Assembly: GCA_031264755.1 (NCBI GenBank)
Contig: JAISDO010000002.1
Location: 1-62,178 of the forward strand
Reading direction: 5' to 3'
From: Clostridiales bacterium
Lineage (GTDB): Bacteria > Bacillota_A > Clostridia > Christensenellales > Pumilibacteraceae
Length of the DNA stretch: 62,178 nt
Shown here: positions 7,604 through 17,332 of the stretch, piece by piece
Layout: each line of letters starts with the position of its first letter
How positions within the stretch are numbered: the first letter of the stretch is position 1
Made by a program: the position numbers and the translations under genes
Notes under the pieces: generated by a model
Seen by the model: only the letters and a program-made list of their open reading frames with translations
Databases searched by the model: none
What the model was told of the DNA's origin: nothing

Positions 7604-10156
7604 TTAGATATTGGTCTCTTGCAACAACACTTTGGCACGTTGTATTATGTCTTGTGGTATACCACTCAATGCTGCCACCTGTATCCCAAAACTCTTGTTG
7701 GCATACCCTTTGGCAAGTTTGTTGACAAATGTTATCTTGTCGCCATCGTCCTGTACTGTCATCTGATAGTTGTGACAACTAGGCAAATAGTCCAATTGCG
7801 TCAACTCATGATAATGTGTACTAAAGAGTACCCAAGCCTTAGTACTAGCAAAATACTCTACAACTGCTTTGGCTATACTTATACCATCATAAGTAGCCGT
7901 ACCACGCCCAAGTTCGTCTAACAATATTAGGCTATTGTCATTGGCATAGCTAAGTATGTTGGCAAGCTCGGTCATCTCCACCATGAATGTACTACGACCA
8001 CTCAACATATCATCTCCACTCCCAAGACGTGCAAAGATGCCACTAAGTGGGGACAATGTGCAAGACTTAGCAGGCACAAAACTCCCCATCTGTGCCATCA
8101 ATACTATCAAGGCTACTTGACGCATATACACTGATTTGCCAGACATATTAGGTCCTGTAACAATCATAGTCCTATTATTGATGTCCAACCTAGTATCATT
8201 AGGCACAAATTTGTCTATCAGATGTTCTACAATAGGATGGCGTCCTTCTAGTATCTCAAGTTGTCTAGTGCCAGACACCACTTGTGGTCTAGTATATCCA
8301 TACTTAATGGCACAATTGGACATGGCTACATAGCAATCCAACTCAGCTATCATATCCGCCGTATTGAGCAACCCAGACACAAATGACACCAATCTATCCA
8401 ACAACTCGTCATACAACTTGACTTCCAATCTTATTATACTATCTTGAGCGGACAGTATCTTGCTCTCTATCTCCTTGATATCTTCGGTGATATATCTCTC
8501 CACATTGGACATAGTCTGTTTGCGAATATATCCATAAGGCACAAGATTGGATTGATTGCGTGGTATCTCTATATAATACCCTGTGATTTTGTTATAGCCT
8601 ATTTTAAGTTTTTTGATACCTGTGGATTGTCGCTCTTTGGACTCTATACTTGCAATAATTTTGGTACTATCGTTCTTGATACTGCGAAGACTGTCTAGCT
8701 CAGCATTGTATCCATCTGCAACAACATTGCCATCAATCGGCCTCAACGCTGGATCGGGTACTATAGCCCTATTGATAAGCTGGCATACCTCTGTATGTAG
8801 GGAGATTGTCTTAGCCAATGTTGACAGCCTTTGTTCATTGCCTTGAAAGTCATCCAATACACTAATTTGCAACTTGTTTTGAGAAGTATCACCACACACA
8901 CTCTTCAAGCTATACAACAACTCCACTATCCTATCGAGCCGCCCCAATGATTGAGACAATACAATCAAGTCCTGAGGACGTATATTGCGATGTTGTATAC
9001 GCATAGCTATTCGTTCTATATCTTTGACATTCTTGAGTTGTATTGTCAATCCATCAGTCACACTCAATGACCTAGTCAACATATCTACAGCATCCAATCT
9101 AACATTGATAGCATTGCAATCACACAGTGGATGTAGTATCCATTGTGTAAATTTGCGTTTGCCCATATCTGTATTGGCTATGTTGATAGCCTTGTTGAGT
9201 GTACCCGACTTGCCACCGTCACGCATATTGCCAACTAGCTCCAATGTACGTTTGGTATAGTGATTGAGCAGCATATATTGACTGTCATCATTGACTGTTA
9301 GTGACTGTACTTTGGCAACTGTCTTCTTGTGAGATTGATTGATATACTCCAACAATGCACCAATTGCACACACTGCCAGACTATCTTGTTTGACTTTGTC
9401 AAATAGCGTATCACTGAGTTGTTGTCTCACTACAGTAGTAGCCGCATCCATCTCAAAAGCCCAATCATGATACTTGCTAAGTCTAGGACAATCACCAGAC
9501 TTGACAACTATCCAATCTACACTAGCCAACAGTGTAGCATCGTTGCATATTACCTCTTTGGGTCTTATGCTAGACAACAAGTCCTGAAGTTTGGTCTCAT
9601 TGTGACACACTTGTAGACTGAACTGCCCTGTAGACAGATCTGCCCACGCAACTCCAAAAGCCAAATTGCAACCTTTGGCATCACTTACACAATTGTTGCT
9701 GTCTATACCATATACACAGCATAGATAATTGGAGGTCTCAGCATTGAGCATACTAGGCTCTACAACTGTCCCCTGTGTTATTATACGCACAATATCTCGC
9801 TTGACTAGCCCCTTGCCTTCGGGTGTACCTTGCTCACATATTGCTACCTTATACCCTTTGGCAATTAGCCTAGATATATAAGTCTCACATGCGACTTGTG
9901 GCATGCCGCACATATCTATCCTATCTTGCAATCCACCATCTCGTCCTGTCAACACCATGTCCAACTCGGCTGACACTGTCACAGCATCAGCAAAAAACAT
10001 CTCATAAAAATCACCCAATCTGTACAAAAGTATACAATCAGGCACCTGTGCTCGTATCTCTAAGTATTGCCTAAACATAGGTGTCAATCCACTCAAGTCT
10101 CTATTGCCCGTATAAGTTGCTATCCAATCGTTGTCTTTGTATTGCTCAACCTTCAT
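7604..10156 (-). CDS. mutS: DNA mismatch repair protein MutS
   Basis: 850 residues, full length. It recognises mismatches and starts repair through ATP-driven clamp sliding. The mismatch-binding domain contains YRLGDFYEMFFADA near residue 45, where the Phe stacks on the mismatch (family F-x-E motif). The ATPase domain carries GPNMSGKSVYMRQ (Walker A), STFMVEM, LLDELGRGTATYDG (Walker B and signature) and STHYHEL. Two ATGs are possible, at 10162 and 10156; GGAGAG is better spaced for the inner one. mutL, usually adjacent in Bacillota, is not here; the neighbours are GT8 genes and a membrane protein. Confidence 0.96.
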   Translation of the reverse strand: MKVEQYKDNDWIATYTGNRDLSGLTPMFRQYLEIRAQVPDCILLYRLGDFYEMFFADAVTVSAELDMVLTGRDGGLQDRIDMCGMPQVACETYISRLIAKGYKVAICEQGTPEGKGLVKRDIVRIITQGTVVEPSMLNAETSNYLCCVYGIDSNNCVSDAKGCNLAFGVAWADLSTGQFSLQVCHNETKLQDLLSSIRPKEVICNDATLLASVDWIVVKSGDCPRLSKYHDWAFEMDAATTVVRQQLSDTLFDKVKQDSLAVCAIGALLEYINQSHKKTVAKVQSLTVNDDSQYMLLNHYTKRTLELVGNMRDGGKSGTLNKAINIANTDMGKRKFTQWILHPLCDCNAINVRLDAVDMLTRSLSVTDGLTIQLKNVKDIERIAMRIQHRNIRPQDLIVLSQSLGRLDRIVELLYSLKSVCGDTSQNKLQISVLDDFQGNEQRLSTLAKTISLHTEVCQLINRAIVPDPALRPIDGNVVADGYNAELDSLRSIKNDSTKIIASIESKERQSTGIKKLKIGYNKITGYYIEIPRNQSNLVPYGYIRKQTMSNVERYITEDIKEIESKILSAQDSIIRLEVKLYDELLDRLVSFVSGLLNTADMIAELDCYVAMSNCAIKYGYTRPQVVSGTRQLEILEGRHPIVEHLIDKFVPNDTRLDINNRTMIVTGPNMSGKSVYMRQVALIVLMAQMGSFVPAKSCTLSPLSGIFARLGSGDDMLSGRSTFMVEMTELANILSYANDNSLILLDELGRGTATYDGISIAKAVVEYFASTKAWVLFSTHYHELTQLDYLPSCHNYQMTVQDDGDKITFVNKLAKGYANKSFGIQVAALSGIPQDIIQRAKVLLQETNI

Positions 10157-10213
10157 TGTCATCACTCTCCAATTCAATCTAACTAGTGTGAGACTAGTAT
10201 AACACAAATCAAA

Positions 10214-10242
10214 TTGACTTTATAAGCAAATTATGCCATAAT
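10214..10242 (+). promoter_or_regulatory. Promoter of the Pr6Pr gene
   Basis: TTGACT, 17-nt spacer, CATAAT, five of six matches in each hexamer. The start codon at 10285 has AAGGAAA upstream. Confidence 0.55.
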
Positions 10243-10284
10243 AATCCTAATCGCAACCAAAAATCTATACAAGGAAACATAATC

Positions 10285-10923
10285 ATGCAATCATATCAAC
10301 ACAACAGTACTAGACAACTGGTACACAGAGCATACTTGATTGTGGGAGCCATATTGGTGACTAGTGGCGTGTTGACTGGATTGTTGAGGGGGGGGCAATT
10401 CAATACTATACTACTAAGGTACTTCACGTATCTAAGCAATATAGCATTAATACTAGCATTTGTCTTCTTGGCGGTATATTACCACCATAAGTATAGACAC
10501 TATGTATCATTTGGGGCTACAATAGCTATAGTTGTGACTGGGTTGGTATACAACTTGCTACTTGTCACTATCAACGGAGATCCATGGATATTGAGTGACT
10601 ATACCAACTTTGTTATTCATTTTGCTTCTATGATATGGGCTATATGCAATTACCTAATATTTGAAGACAAAGGCAAAATCAATATCAGGCATATGTTGAT
10701 TGGCATGCTGTTTCCTTTTGTGTATTGGATGATCTTCATTGTTGTAGGGTATGTCAGTGTTGATAGATGGTCACCATATTTTTTTATGGATACTGTCAAG
10801 TACAACTTCTTTGTACTTATACTATGGTTGTTAGCACTACTGGTAGCTTTTGTAATCATTGGGAGTCTAGTACTATGGTACGATCACTCCAAAGCGACAA
10901 AATCTACCGATAACAATGTATAA
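10285..10923 (+). CDS. Pr6Pr family six-helix membrane protein
   Basis: 212 residues with six hydrophobic segments at about 15-37, 47-66, 73-95, 107-124, 137-160 and 172-200. The YFTYLSN motif in the first loop, the histidine in NFVIHFASMIW and the PFVYWMIF segment are typical of the Pr6Pr family, prokaryotic relatives of the FAR-17a/AIG1 membrane proteins, whose eukaryotic members include lipid hydrolases. The bacterial function is not established. Single gene with its own promoter and a strong bidirectional terminator behind it. Confidence 0.75.
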   Translation: MQSYQHNSTRQLVHRAYLIVGAILVTSGVLTGLLRGGQFNTILLRYFTYLSNIALILAFVFLAVYYHHKYRHYVSFGATIAIVVTGLVYNLLLVTINGDPWILSDYTNFVIHFASMIWAICNYLIFEDKGKINIRHMLIGMLFPFVYWMIFIVVGYVSVDRWSPYFFMDTVKYNFFVLILWLLALLVAFVIIGSLVLWYDHSKATKSTDNNV

Positions 10924-10951
10924 ACAAACAAATATATATCAAAGTTGCACA

Positions 10952-10996
10952 ACAACAAAATTAGCATAACAATATATGTTATGCTAATTTTGTTGT
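10952..10996. terminator. Bidirectional terminator hairpin
   Basis: Perfect 19-bp inverted repeat with a 7-nt loop between convergent genes ending at 10923 and 11021. The stem itself holds AAAA and TTTT runs; there is no separate U-tract. Confidence 0.75.
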
Positions 10997-11020
10997 ATTG
11001 TCATTTGGCTCAATACATCT

Positions 11021-12787
11021 TTATGCTTTGCGTCGCTTAACTATCAACAACAACGACACTGCTATAACAACAGCAACACCGGCACCACCTGCTATATAGA
11101 CAATATTGATATTCTGTAACCAAAAATTTGAGGGTATCTCTGTCCATCTAGCATACAATGTTGTGTTGTACAACTTGTCATAATATTTGGTAGCACCCAA
11201 GTCACCATTCATATATTGATTGCCATCTTGATCAAACCATCCATCAAATGCATATCCACCCCTGTTAGGTATCAACATGCGGGGCAACTTGTCACCATAG
11301 TATATCCAATAAGGAGTCATAAATGGACTCTTGTTGTAGCCTAGATCCAGATACACTATATATTGTAGTGGTTGCCATCTAGCATACAACACTGTACCCC
11401 AATCTTGATCCCAGCTAGCAACACCGTGTGCTACACTACTATAATACTGTCTACCACCTGACACACTATCCCAATAACCCAAAAACTGATACCCCTCTCT
11501 ACTAGGGATAATTCCACTTACAAACGGCATGTTCTGATCTCTCACAATCGTCAACTTTTGTAGTGTGCTTCCATCTGCATATTTGCCACCGTTGGCATCC
11601 ATATTGACCAAACCCTCTAGTGACACTGGAGTAATAGTTGACTCAAGACCATCCCCTAGTATTGCTGCAACTTTTGTACTCTTGATATTCTTCTTCAACT
11701 GCAATGTATATACATCTTCTACCGCCCTATGTTGTAGAGATACACTAGCATCGCTTGCCCATCTAGCATACAAAACGGTGTCTTTGGGTATGTCATAGTT
11801 GCGTACGCCTTGCATAAGATCATTGTAATATTGATTGCCACCTGTAGATGCAATTGTATCAAAAAATCCTAAAAAGGTGTACCCGTACCGCTTTGGTATG
11901 CCAAAACTTAAGCTAGGCATCTCTTGTCCAAATTTCACATCGCCAATTGATACAAAATCCTTATCTTGATCATCTTTGCCACCATTATAATTAAGCCAAA
12001 CTTTGTAACTGGCTGTATTCCATATTGCATACAACACACTATCACTATTAGTCACATAAGGTATGTTGGGAGTCATTGTATTTGTATACAAAGTATAGCT
12101 TGGAGCATCTTTGACATAAGTATATCCACCAAAAATATAACCCAATCTCTTAGGTGGCTCAACCCCCTCAGGCAACAATTCGCCAAATCTACCCAATGTG
12201 GAGTCATCACCACCACTACCGCCATTTTTGTCCAATACTACCTTGAATTGTGGATATCTATAGTACGCATATAGTGTAGTTGCTTGACCTTGGTATGTGC
12301 CAGTAGGCATCATATCACTATCGTACAATTGTTGTCCTACACCATTCTCACCAGTCCAAAACCCCTGAAACTCAACCCCAAACTTGGCTGGTGCCAGCAA
12401 TCTGATAGTCTTGTCTTCGCTCAAACCATACCAATCAAATGATACGTGTGTAGGAAGATGATACCCTATGACAGCATCCACCATCACTGACTTGTAGCTA
12501 GCTACGTGCAACGGCTCTTTGGCATACAATCCACCATCATTTAGATTAAAAACACCACCGCTAGCATCCAAAGTTACCTTAGTAACATCTTCAAAATCCG
12601 ACCAAAATCCTGTACCTGTATTAGCTACAACTTGATTGACATATGACACCCCTTGTTGTTGCTGACTAGGGGCAACATAGCATAGTCTTGGCTTAGTATA
12701 GCATGTGTCAACCAACACCAGCAATTGCATTGCTAGCACTACAATCACAACTGACCAAAATCTCTTTATTGTCCCAACACTATGCAT
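11021..12787 (-). CDS. Surface protein with InlB-type B-repeats
   Basis: 588 residues. The N-terminal signal sequence or anchor spans about 8-27 (FWSVVIVVLAMQLLVLV). At least four Listeria-Bacteroides repeats follow, each with a GYxFxGxxD-type core and ending LYARW or LYAIW, at about residues 220-265, 305-350, 430-475 and 505-550. A C-terminal membrane helix (IAGGAGVAVVIAVSLLLIV) ends in KRRKA, with no LPXTG. In characterised relatives these repeats form ubiquitin-like beta-grasp units on secreted or wall-attached proteins; here the protein is likely membrane-anchored and surface-exposed. It is divergent from a WYL regulator at 12946. Confidence 0.85.
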   Translation of the reverse strand: MHSVGTIKRFWSVVIVVLAMQLLVLVDTCYTKPRLCYVAPSQQQQGVSYVNQVVANTGTGFWSDFEDVTKVTLDASGGVFNLNDGGLYAKEPLHVASYKSVMVDAVIGYHLPTHVSFDWYGLSEDKTIRLLAPAKFGVEFQGFWTGENGVGQQLYDSDMMPTGTYQGQATTLYAYYRYPQFKVVLDKNGGSGGDDSTLGRFGELLPEGVEPPKRLGYIFGGYTYVKDAPSYTLYTNTMTPNIPYVTNSDSVLYAIWNTASYKVWLNYNGGKDDQDKDFVSIGDVKFGQEMPSLSFGIPKRYGYTFLGFFDTIASTGGNQYYNDLMQGVRNYDIPKDTVLYARWASDASVSLQHRAVEDVYTLQLKKNIKSTKVAAILGDGLESTITPVSLEGLVNMDANGGKYADGSTLQKLTIVRDQNMPFVSGIIPSREGYQFLGYWDSVSGGRQYYSSVAHGVASWDQDWGTVLYARWQPLQYIVYLDLGYNKSPFMTPYWIYYGDKLPRMLIPNRGGYAFDGWFDQDGNQYMNGDLGATKYYDKLYNTTLYARWTEIPSNFWLQNINIVYIAGGAGVAVVIAVSLLLIVKRRKA

Positions 12788-12807
12788 AATCTACTACATA
12801 TTATAAC

Positions 12808-12894
12808 ATATATATATATATATATGTTAATTATTTGCAAACAAAAAATGAAATATGACAAAAGTTGACAGTAATGAGTAGTTGTTGATGTCAA
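12808..12894. promoter_or_regulatory. Shared intergenic region with AT run and TTGACA/TGTCAA dyad
   Basis: Between the divergent InlB-repeat and WYL genes. An (AT)9 run covers 12808-12825. TTGACA at 12865 and TGTCAA at 12889 form an 18-nt-spaced dyad, a plausible operator. No clean promoter could be fixed. Confidence 0.35.
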
Positions 12895-12945
12895 TATATA
12901 TAGTAGTTTATTGCCAAAATACAATTATCATGTTACAATAATTTT

Positions 12946-13875
12946 ATGCAAAATTCAGTCATATTTGGAATATTAATAACAATAATTAATAAAGGCAAAG
13001 TAACCAGAGAATATCTCTGTCAAAAATTTGAAGTATCCAAACGCACAATAGCTAGGTATATAGATATACTATATTTGTCCAATATACCTCTAATCAGTAT
13101 ACCTGGACGCAATGGCGGCATAAGCATAGAAGATGATTTTGTATTATCCAAGACCTTTTTGACATACAACGAGCGAGCAAGATTGTTGACTTGCGTCAAA
13201 GCTAGCAATCATGCTTTTGACGATACGACCAATTTTTCAATAATACAAAAACTAGAAGAAGCACAGAAGAGACACAACAATTCTAAGACGACTAGCTATG
13301 AGACTATCTACGTAGATACTCACGGTACATGCAACAATCGTCAATACAAGCACAACATATCCAATATCAACCTAGCCATCAATAGCATACGTTCTATACA
13401 ACTAGAATATACCGGACGCCTAGAATCTACACACACTAGATACTTGGATCCATATTGCTTAGTATTGCGTCAAAATATATGGTATGTATATGGCATTTGT
13501 CACACTCAACGTGACTTTGTGTTGCTTAGACTGTCCAGAATTAGCAATATTGTAGTTGGGACAGATACATTTGAACGCAAAATTGACATCAACATATCAG
13601 AGATGTTGCAACACCAATCTGAGCGACCACAAGTATCTATCCGTATAGAGTTTAGCAACTTGCGACTACATGATGTTGTAGAATGGTTGGGTGCAGATAG
13701 TGTACAACAAGATCAGTTAAAATACACCGCTCAAGCTATAGTAGATAGTGGTCCAGAGCTATTGTCTAGATTGCTATCATTCGGTAGCGATATAAGAGTG
13801 CTATCCCCAATATGGCTCAAAGTCCAATTGGTAGAAGAATGCAATCGCATGATAGACTACAACACTCTTGTCTAA
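12946..13875 (+). CDS. HTH-WYL transcriptional regulator (YafY/DeoR-like)
   Basis: 309 residues. The N-terminal winged helix at about 8-60 (KVTREYLCQKFEVSKRTIARYIDIL) reads like the HTH_11 family. The middle and C-terminal parts match the WYL ligand-sensing domain: IRSIQLEYTGR, YLDPYCLVLRQNIWYVYGIC, and RDFVLLRLSRISNI. WYL proteins usually respond to small molecules or nucleic acid and often control a neighbouring gene, so the divergent surface protein is a natural target. That link is inferred. Confidence 0.85.
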   Translation: MQNSVIFGILITIINKGKVTREYLCQKFEVSKRTIARYIDILYLSNIPLISIPGRNGGISIEDDFVLSKTFLTYNERARLLTCVKASNHAFDDTTNFSIIQKLEEAQKRHNNSKTTSYETIYVDTHGTCNNRQYKHNISNINLAINSIRSIQLEYTGRLESTHTRYLDPYCLVLRQNIWYVYGICHTQRDFVLLRLSRISNIVVGTDTFERKIDINISEMLQHQSERPQVSIRIEFSNLRLHDVVEWLGADSVQQDQLKYTAQAIVDSGPELLSRLLSFGSDIRVLSPIWLKVQLVEECNRMIDYNTLV

Positions 13876-13915
13876 ACCAATTTATACTATTATTTTGGGC
13901 AAATTAGCCCAACTG

Positions 13916-15169
13916 TCACCCTATCCATTGTACATCACAGCCTATACTATTTAGATCTCTCTCTAGCATCCAATATCCTCTATCTATATATTGGGTATTG
14001 GATATTTTGCTACGTCCCTCTGTCGCTAACCCTGCCAATACTAGAGCAGCTCCGCACCTAAGGTCTAGAGCTTGCAGCGTCTCAGATGGCTGCAAACTTG
14101 ACACTCCCTGTATGTGTATACTATTGCCTTTGATTTGTATATCACTACCCATACTATTGAGCTGAGTCACATGTCCAAATCTATTCTCAAATATATCCTC
14201 AACAAGTATACTTTTGCCTTTGGATAGAGCAAGCACTACTGACAACTGTGGCTGCATATCTGTAGCAAAACCAGGGTGTGGTCTAGTCTTGATATAGCCA
14301 AATGATTTGAGCCTGCCATTGGACTTGACCCTTGCCCAACTCTTGCCTATAGATATTGTGCACCCCATATCTTGCAATATCTTGAGCGTTGTCTGTATAT
14401 GCATACAATTGATGCCTTGTACAGTGACATCGCCACCCAATCCCAATGCAGACGTAAAGATATATGTAGATCCAACTATCCTATCGCCTATAGGTGTATA
14501 ATGCCCACCTTGCCAATTTGTACGCCCTTCAATCTCAATCGTAGAAGTACCGGCACCTTTTATGTTGCCACCCATAGCATTGACAAAGTCGCCCAAGTCC
14601 TGCACTTCGGGCTCTTGAGCAGCACCTTGTATAGTAGTCACGCCCTCTATGCCACAAGCTAGCATCATTATATTTTGGGTTGCTCCTACACTAGGAAAAG
14701 GCAGTACAATCTTGTCAGGTCGCAATGAAGACACTCGGCACTCCAACTGTTGCCCTTGAGTGATAGTTGCACCTAACTTGTGCATACCCTTGATATGTAT
14801 ATCCACCGGTCTAGCACCTATATTGCAACCACCGGGCAATGCCACATCTGCCGCTCCACAACGAGCCATTAGCGGTCCCAACAATGATATACTAGCTCTC
14901 AACTTGTTAGCATATTGTGCTGATACTCTGTAGTCGTTCAATCTACTACTATTGATAGTTATGCTATCGTCATGCCAAGCTACACTACAGCCAAGACTCT
15001 TAAGTATCTCTATCATCTGCAACACATCACCCAGTGGTGCTACATTGTCTATTGTCACGTCATGTGGTATCATTGTACAGCAAGCCAATATAGGCAATAC
15101 CGAATTTTTGGCTGCTTTGATGTCAATTGTACCTTGAGGAGCCTTCCCACCATTTATCAAAAGTTGCAT
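13916..15169 (-). CDS. murA: UDP-N-acetylglucosamine 1-carboxyvinyltransferase
   Basis: First committed step of peptidoglycan synthesis: adds enolpyruvate from PEP to UDP-GlcNAc, in the cytoplasm. 417 residues from ATG 15169 (MQLLINGG); the ORF is open to 15220 but the extra residues do not fit the family. The KN pair of the active site is in KAAKNSVLP near residue 20, and the catalytic cysteine, the fosfomycin target, is in LPGGCNIGARPVD near 115. The C-terminal DLRCGAALVLAGL is also family-typical. A small membrane-protein gene lies 96 nt upstream. Confidence 0.96.
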   Translation of the reverse strand: MQLLINGGKAPQGTIDIKAAKNSVLPILACCTMIPHDVTIDNVAPLGDVLQMIEILKSLGCSVAWHDDSITINSSRLNDYRVSAQYANKLRASISLLGPLMARCGAADVALPGGCNIGARPVDIHIKGMHKLGATITQGQQLECRVSSLRPDKIVLPFPSVGATQNIMMLACGIEGVTTIQGAAQEPEVQDLGDFVNAMGGNIKGAGTSTIEIEGRTNWQGGHYTPIGDRIVGSTYIFTSALGLGGDVTVQGINCMHIQTTLKILQDMGCTISIGKSWARVKSNGRLKSFGYIKTRPHPGFATDMQPQLSVVLALSKGKSILVEDIFENRFGHVTQLNSMGSDIQIKGNSIHIQGVSSLQPSETLQALDLRCGAALVLAGLATEGRSKISNTQYIDRGYWMLERDLNSIGCDVQWIG

Positions 15170-15265
15170 ATAACATACTATAGCATTAGTTGCCAAAGTG
15201 TTACAGTATGTACTATACAATCAAAGTTTTTTGATCTTTATCAATCAACAACGCTTGCTATACTA

Positions 15266-15448
15266 TTAGGATAGAGTTTTTTGCCTTGTTGTGATGCTTG
15301 ATTTGTCTTGTTGTAGCAATATTATACAAGCCAAAAGCACTTTGAGTCTTAGGTAGCACAAATACAAAATACTGTCCAGCAATGTACTGAGTGCTTGAGT
15401 TGACCAATTAGATCTTGATATATACTCGTTGTCAACTACAGTCTTCAT
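15266..15448 (-). CDS. Small membrane protein upstream of murA
   Basis: 60 residues from ATG 15448, which has GGGAG seven bases upstream. One hydrophobic segment (LYLCYLRLKVLLACIILL) is followed by a basic tail. In several Bacillota a short membrane protein of the DUF1146 type precedes murA; this one occupies the same position but is shorter, and I cannot confirm the match. It could be a chance ORF. Confidence 0.4.
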   Translation of the reverse strand: MKTVVDNEYISRSNWSTQALSTLLDSILYLCYLRLKVLLACIILLQQDKSSITTRQKTLS

Positions 15449-15524
15449 ATTATAGCTCCCTTGCAATCTAGTACAACTAGGTTATTATATCTGCCTCTCC
15501 TCATTATGTTAGACACAATACAAA

Positions 15525-15559
15525 ATATAGATTGCACAAATATATTGTGCAATCTATAT
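15525..15559 (-). terminator. Terminator of the metG-tatD-HAD operon
   Basis: Perfect 15-bp stem with a 5-nt loop, about 70 nt after the HAD stop. On the minus strand it is followed by TTTTGTATTG. Confidence 0.7.
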
Positions 15560-15627
15560 CAATTGTATACACAAATATGGTTGTTAGACACTACACACGA
15601 TACATCTATAGTTGCAACCCAAACAAT

Positions 15628-16509
15628 CTATACACTATCTCTCTGCTGCTTGGTGATGTGCATAAGGTCTTGATTGATACTAATTTTGTTAATAATATTG
15701 GTGACAAGCAAGTATAGTGTAGAATCTGTAGCGTAGCTAGTCGGAGCAAAAAAGTTGATGCGTTGTTGCTGTAGCAACTCTCTCACTATATCTGTATTGG
15801 TAGTAGAATCGTTGTATACTCCTATACTGTGCCCCCCACGTTCTGCAACAATGCTCATAGCGGGTATATCGCTAAAACTATCACCTATGTATATAATGTT
15901 CTCAAATGGTATACGACGTTCTTGGTGTGGCATGTGTCTGTGAACACTCATCTCATCACTCATATCTAGGCAATTCTTGTTGATGCGATACAAGTATTGA
16001 GTCTTCTGGGTAGAATTGACTACCCGATTGGGCCATACAGGTCTACTATGTTGGTCATAGACAAAACTTGATGCATATATAGCCTTAAAGTATTTAGCTA
16101 TGCTTGTACCTTCTATGATTTCTTTTTGACCTGAGGATATTATATAGTGCTCTACATTCAATCCAACATTAGCCACAAATTCGTTGATATTGCCAAACCA
16201 ACTCTCCACACCCCCAAATAATTCTACCATACGACCCATATCTACAAAGTCTCGCCTAGTCAATGTGCTACATGGATTGCGATGAGCCAAGTCTACAACT
16301 AGTTTCATGTACGACAATATCATGTCCATACCATTGGCTTGAGCATAGTTGTTGGACAATTGCCAAAACTCATCCGCCGATATGCCAAGTTTGTCAAACA
16401 AGGCATACTCTTGCATATCCTTGGGGCTAAGCGTCTTGTCAAAGTCATAGCATATGGCTACAACAGGCTTGAGTTTGGCATCTACACTATTGTGATTGCT
16501 ATATTGCAT
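15628..16509 (-). CDS. HAD-superfamily hydrolase
   Basis: 293 residues. The nucleophile motif I is CYDFDKTLSPKD near residue 22, with the second aspartate as general acid. Motif II is the serine in HYIISSGQ, and motif IV is IYIGDSFSDIPA. The long helical cap between motifs I and II places it near the HAD-IB (phosphoserine phosphatase-like) group. Phosphatase activity is likely; the substrate is unknown. Last gene of an operon with metG and a TatD-type hydrolase, 4 nt after the latter. Confidence 0.8.
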   Translation of the reverse strand: MQYSNHNSVDAKLKPVVAICYDFDKTLSPKDMQEYALFDKLGISADEFWQLSNNYAQANGMDMILSYMKLVVDLAHRNPCSTLTRRDFVDMGRMVELFGGVESWFGNINEFVANVGLNVEHYIISSGQKEIIEGTSIAKYFKAIYASSFVYDQHSRPVWPNRVVNSTQKTQYLYRINKNCLDMSDEMSVHRHMPHQERRIPFENIIYIGDSFSDIPAMSIVAERGGHSIGVYNDSTTNTDIVRELLQQQRINFFAPTSYATDSTLYLLVTNIINKISINQDLMHITKQQRDSV

Positions 16510-16513
16510 AATA

Positions 16514-17275
16514 CTACTGAAGTGGTTGTATCCTTAGTATACTTGCTGCATTGAGAGTTGTTGCTTGTTCAAGTTGAGGCAATGATATCTTCCTAAGATC
16601 TGCTATGTACTGTGCTACATACTTTAGGTTGGTACTGTCGTTGCGTTTGCCCCTATTAGGTACTGGCGATAGATAGGGGCTATCTGTCTCTATCAACAAC
16701 CTATCCAATGGTACAATTTTGGCAGCATCTTGTATGTCTATAGCTTTTTTGAATGTTACGTTGCCACTAAAAGATATCATCAATCCCAAATCTAAGCAAC
16801 GCTTAGCAATGTTAGAGTCCCCGCCAAAACAGTGCATAATGCCATTGGGCACATTATACTTGCCCAAAATAGCTAGAGTGTCTTCGGCTGCCTCTCTCAT
16901 ATGCACAACATATGGCAACTGTAGCTGTTTGGTCAACTGCAGTTGATATTCAAAAGCTTGTATCTGAGCATCCTTGTCATAGTCAACATAGTGATAATCT
17001 AGCCCAAACTCACCAAGTGCTACCACCTTAGTAGCTTTGACCAACTCTTGTATCCAATCCAAATCTAATTTGCCTACACAATAATGCGGGTGCAATCCCA
17101 CTGTAGCATACACATTGTCATATCTACTTGCTAGTTGTATTGCACCCTGACTAGATTGACTAGATGTACCTACACACACAACCGCCTCTACGCCATGGCT
17201 CTTCAGTGTTCTAATGATATCGTCCCTATCCTGATCAAACTCACTATCTTGCAAGTGTGCATGTGTATCTATCAT
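16514..17275 (-). CDS. TatD-family metal-dependent hydrolase
   Basis: 253 residues from ATG 17275, giving MIDTHAHLQD, with GAGG eight bases upstream. The first metal site is D-T-H-A-H. Other metal ligands are the Glu in ALGEFGLDYHY, the histidines in VVHMREA and IMHCFGG, and the Asp in LIETDSPYLSP. TatD proteins are TIM-barrel deoxyribonucleases or related exonucleases, and the gene often follows metG in Bacillota, as here (57-nt gap). Confidence 0.92.
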   Translation of the reverse strand: MIDTHAHLQDSEFDQDRDDIIRTLKSHGVEAVVCVGTSSQSSQGAIQLASRYDNVYATVGLHPHYCVGKLDLDWIQELVKATKVVALGEFGLDYHYVDYDKDAQIQAFEYQLQLTKQLQLPYVVHMREAAEDTLAILGKYNVPNGIMHCFGGDSNIAKRCLDLGLMISFSGNVTFKKAIDIQDAAKIVPLDRLLIETDSPYLSPVPNRGKRNDSTNLKYVAQYIADLRKISLPQLEQATTLNAASILRIQPLQ

Positions 17276-17332
17276 AAACATATCCTCGTTGTATCCAATT
17301 TGCAAGTTGACAACACCCAATCAATATAGAGT

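Noticed and set aside
12808..12825. (AT)9 run as a phase-variable promoter
   Set aside because: Possible, but such runs are expected by chance in AT-rich intergenic DNA and no promoter hexamers can be aligned round it with confidence.
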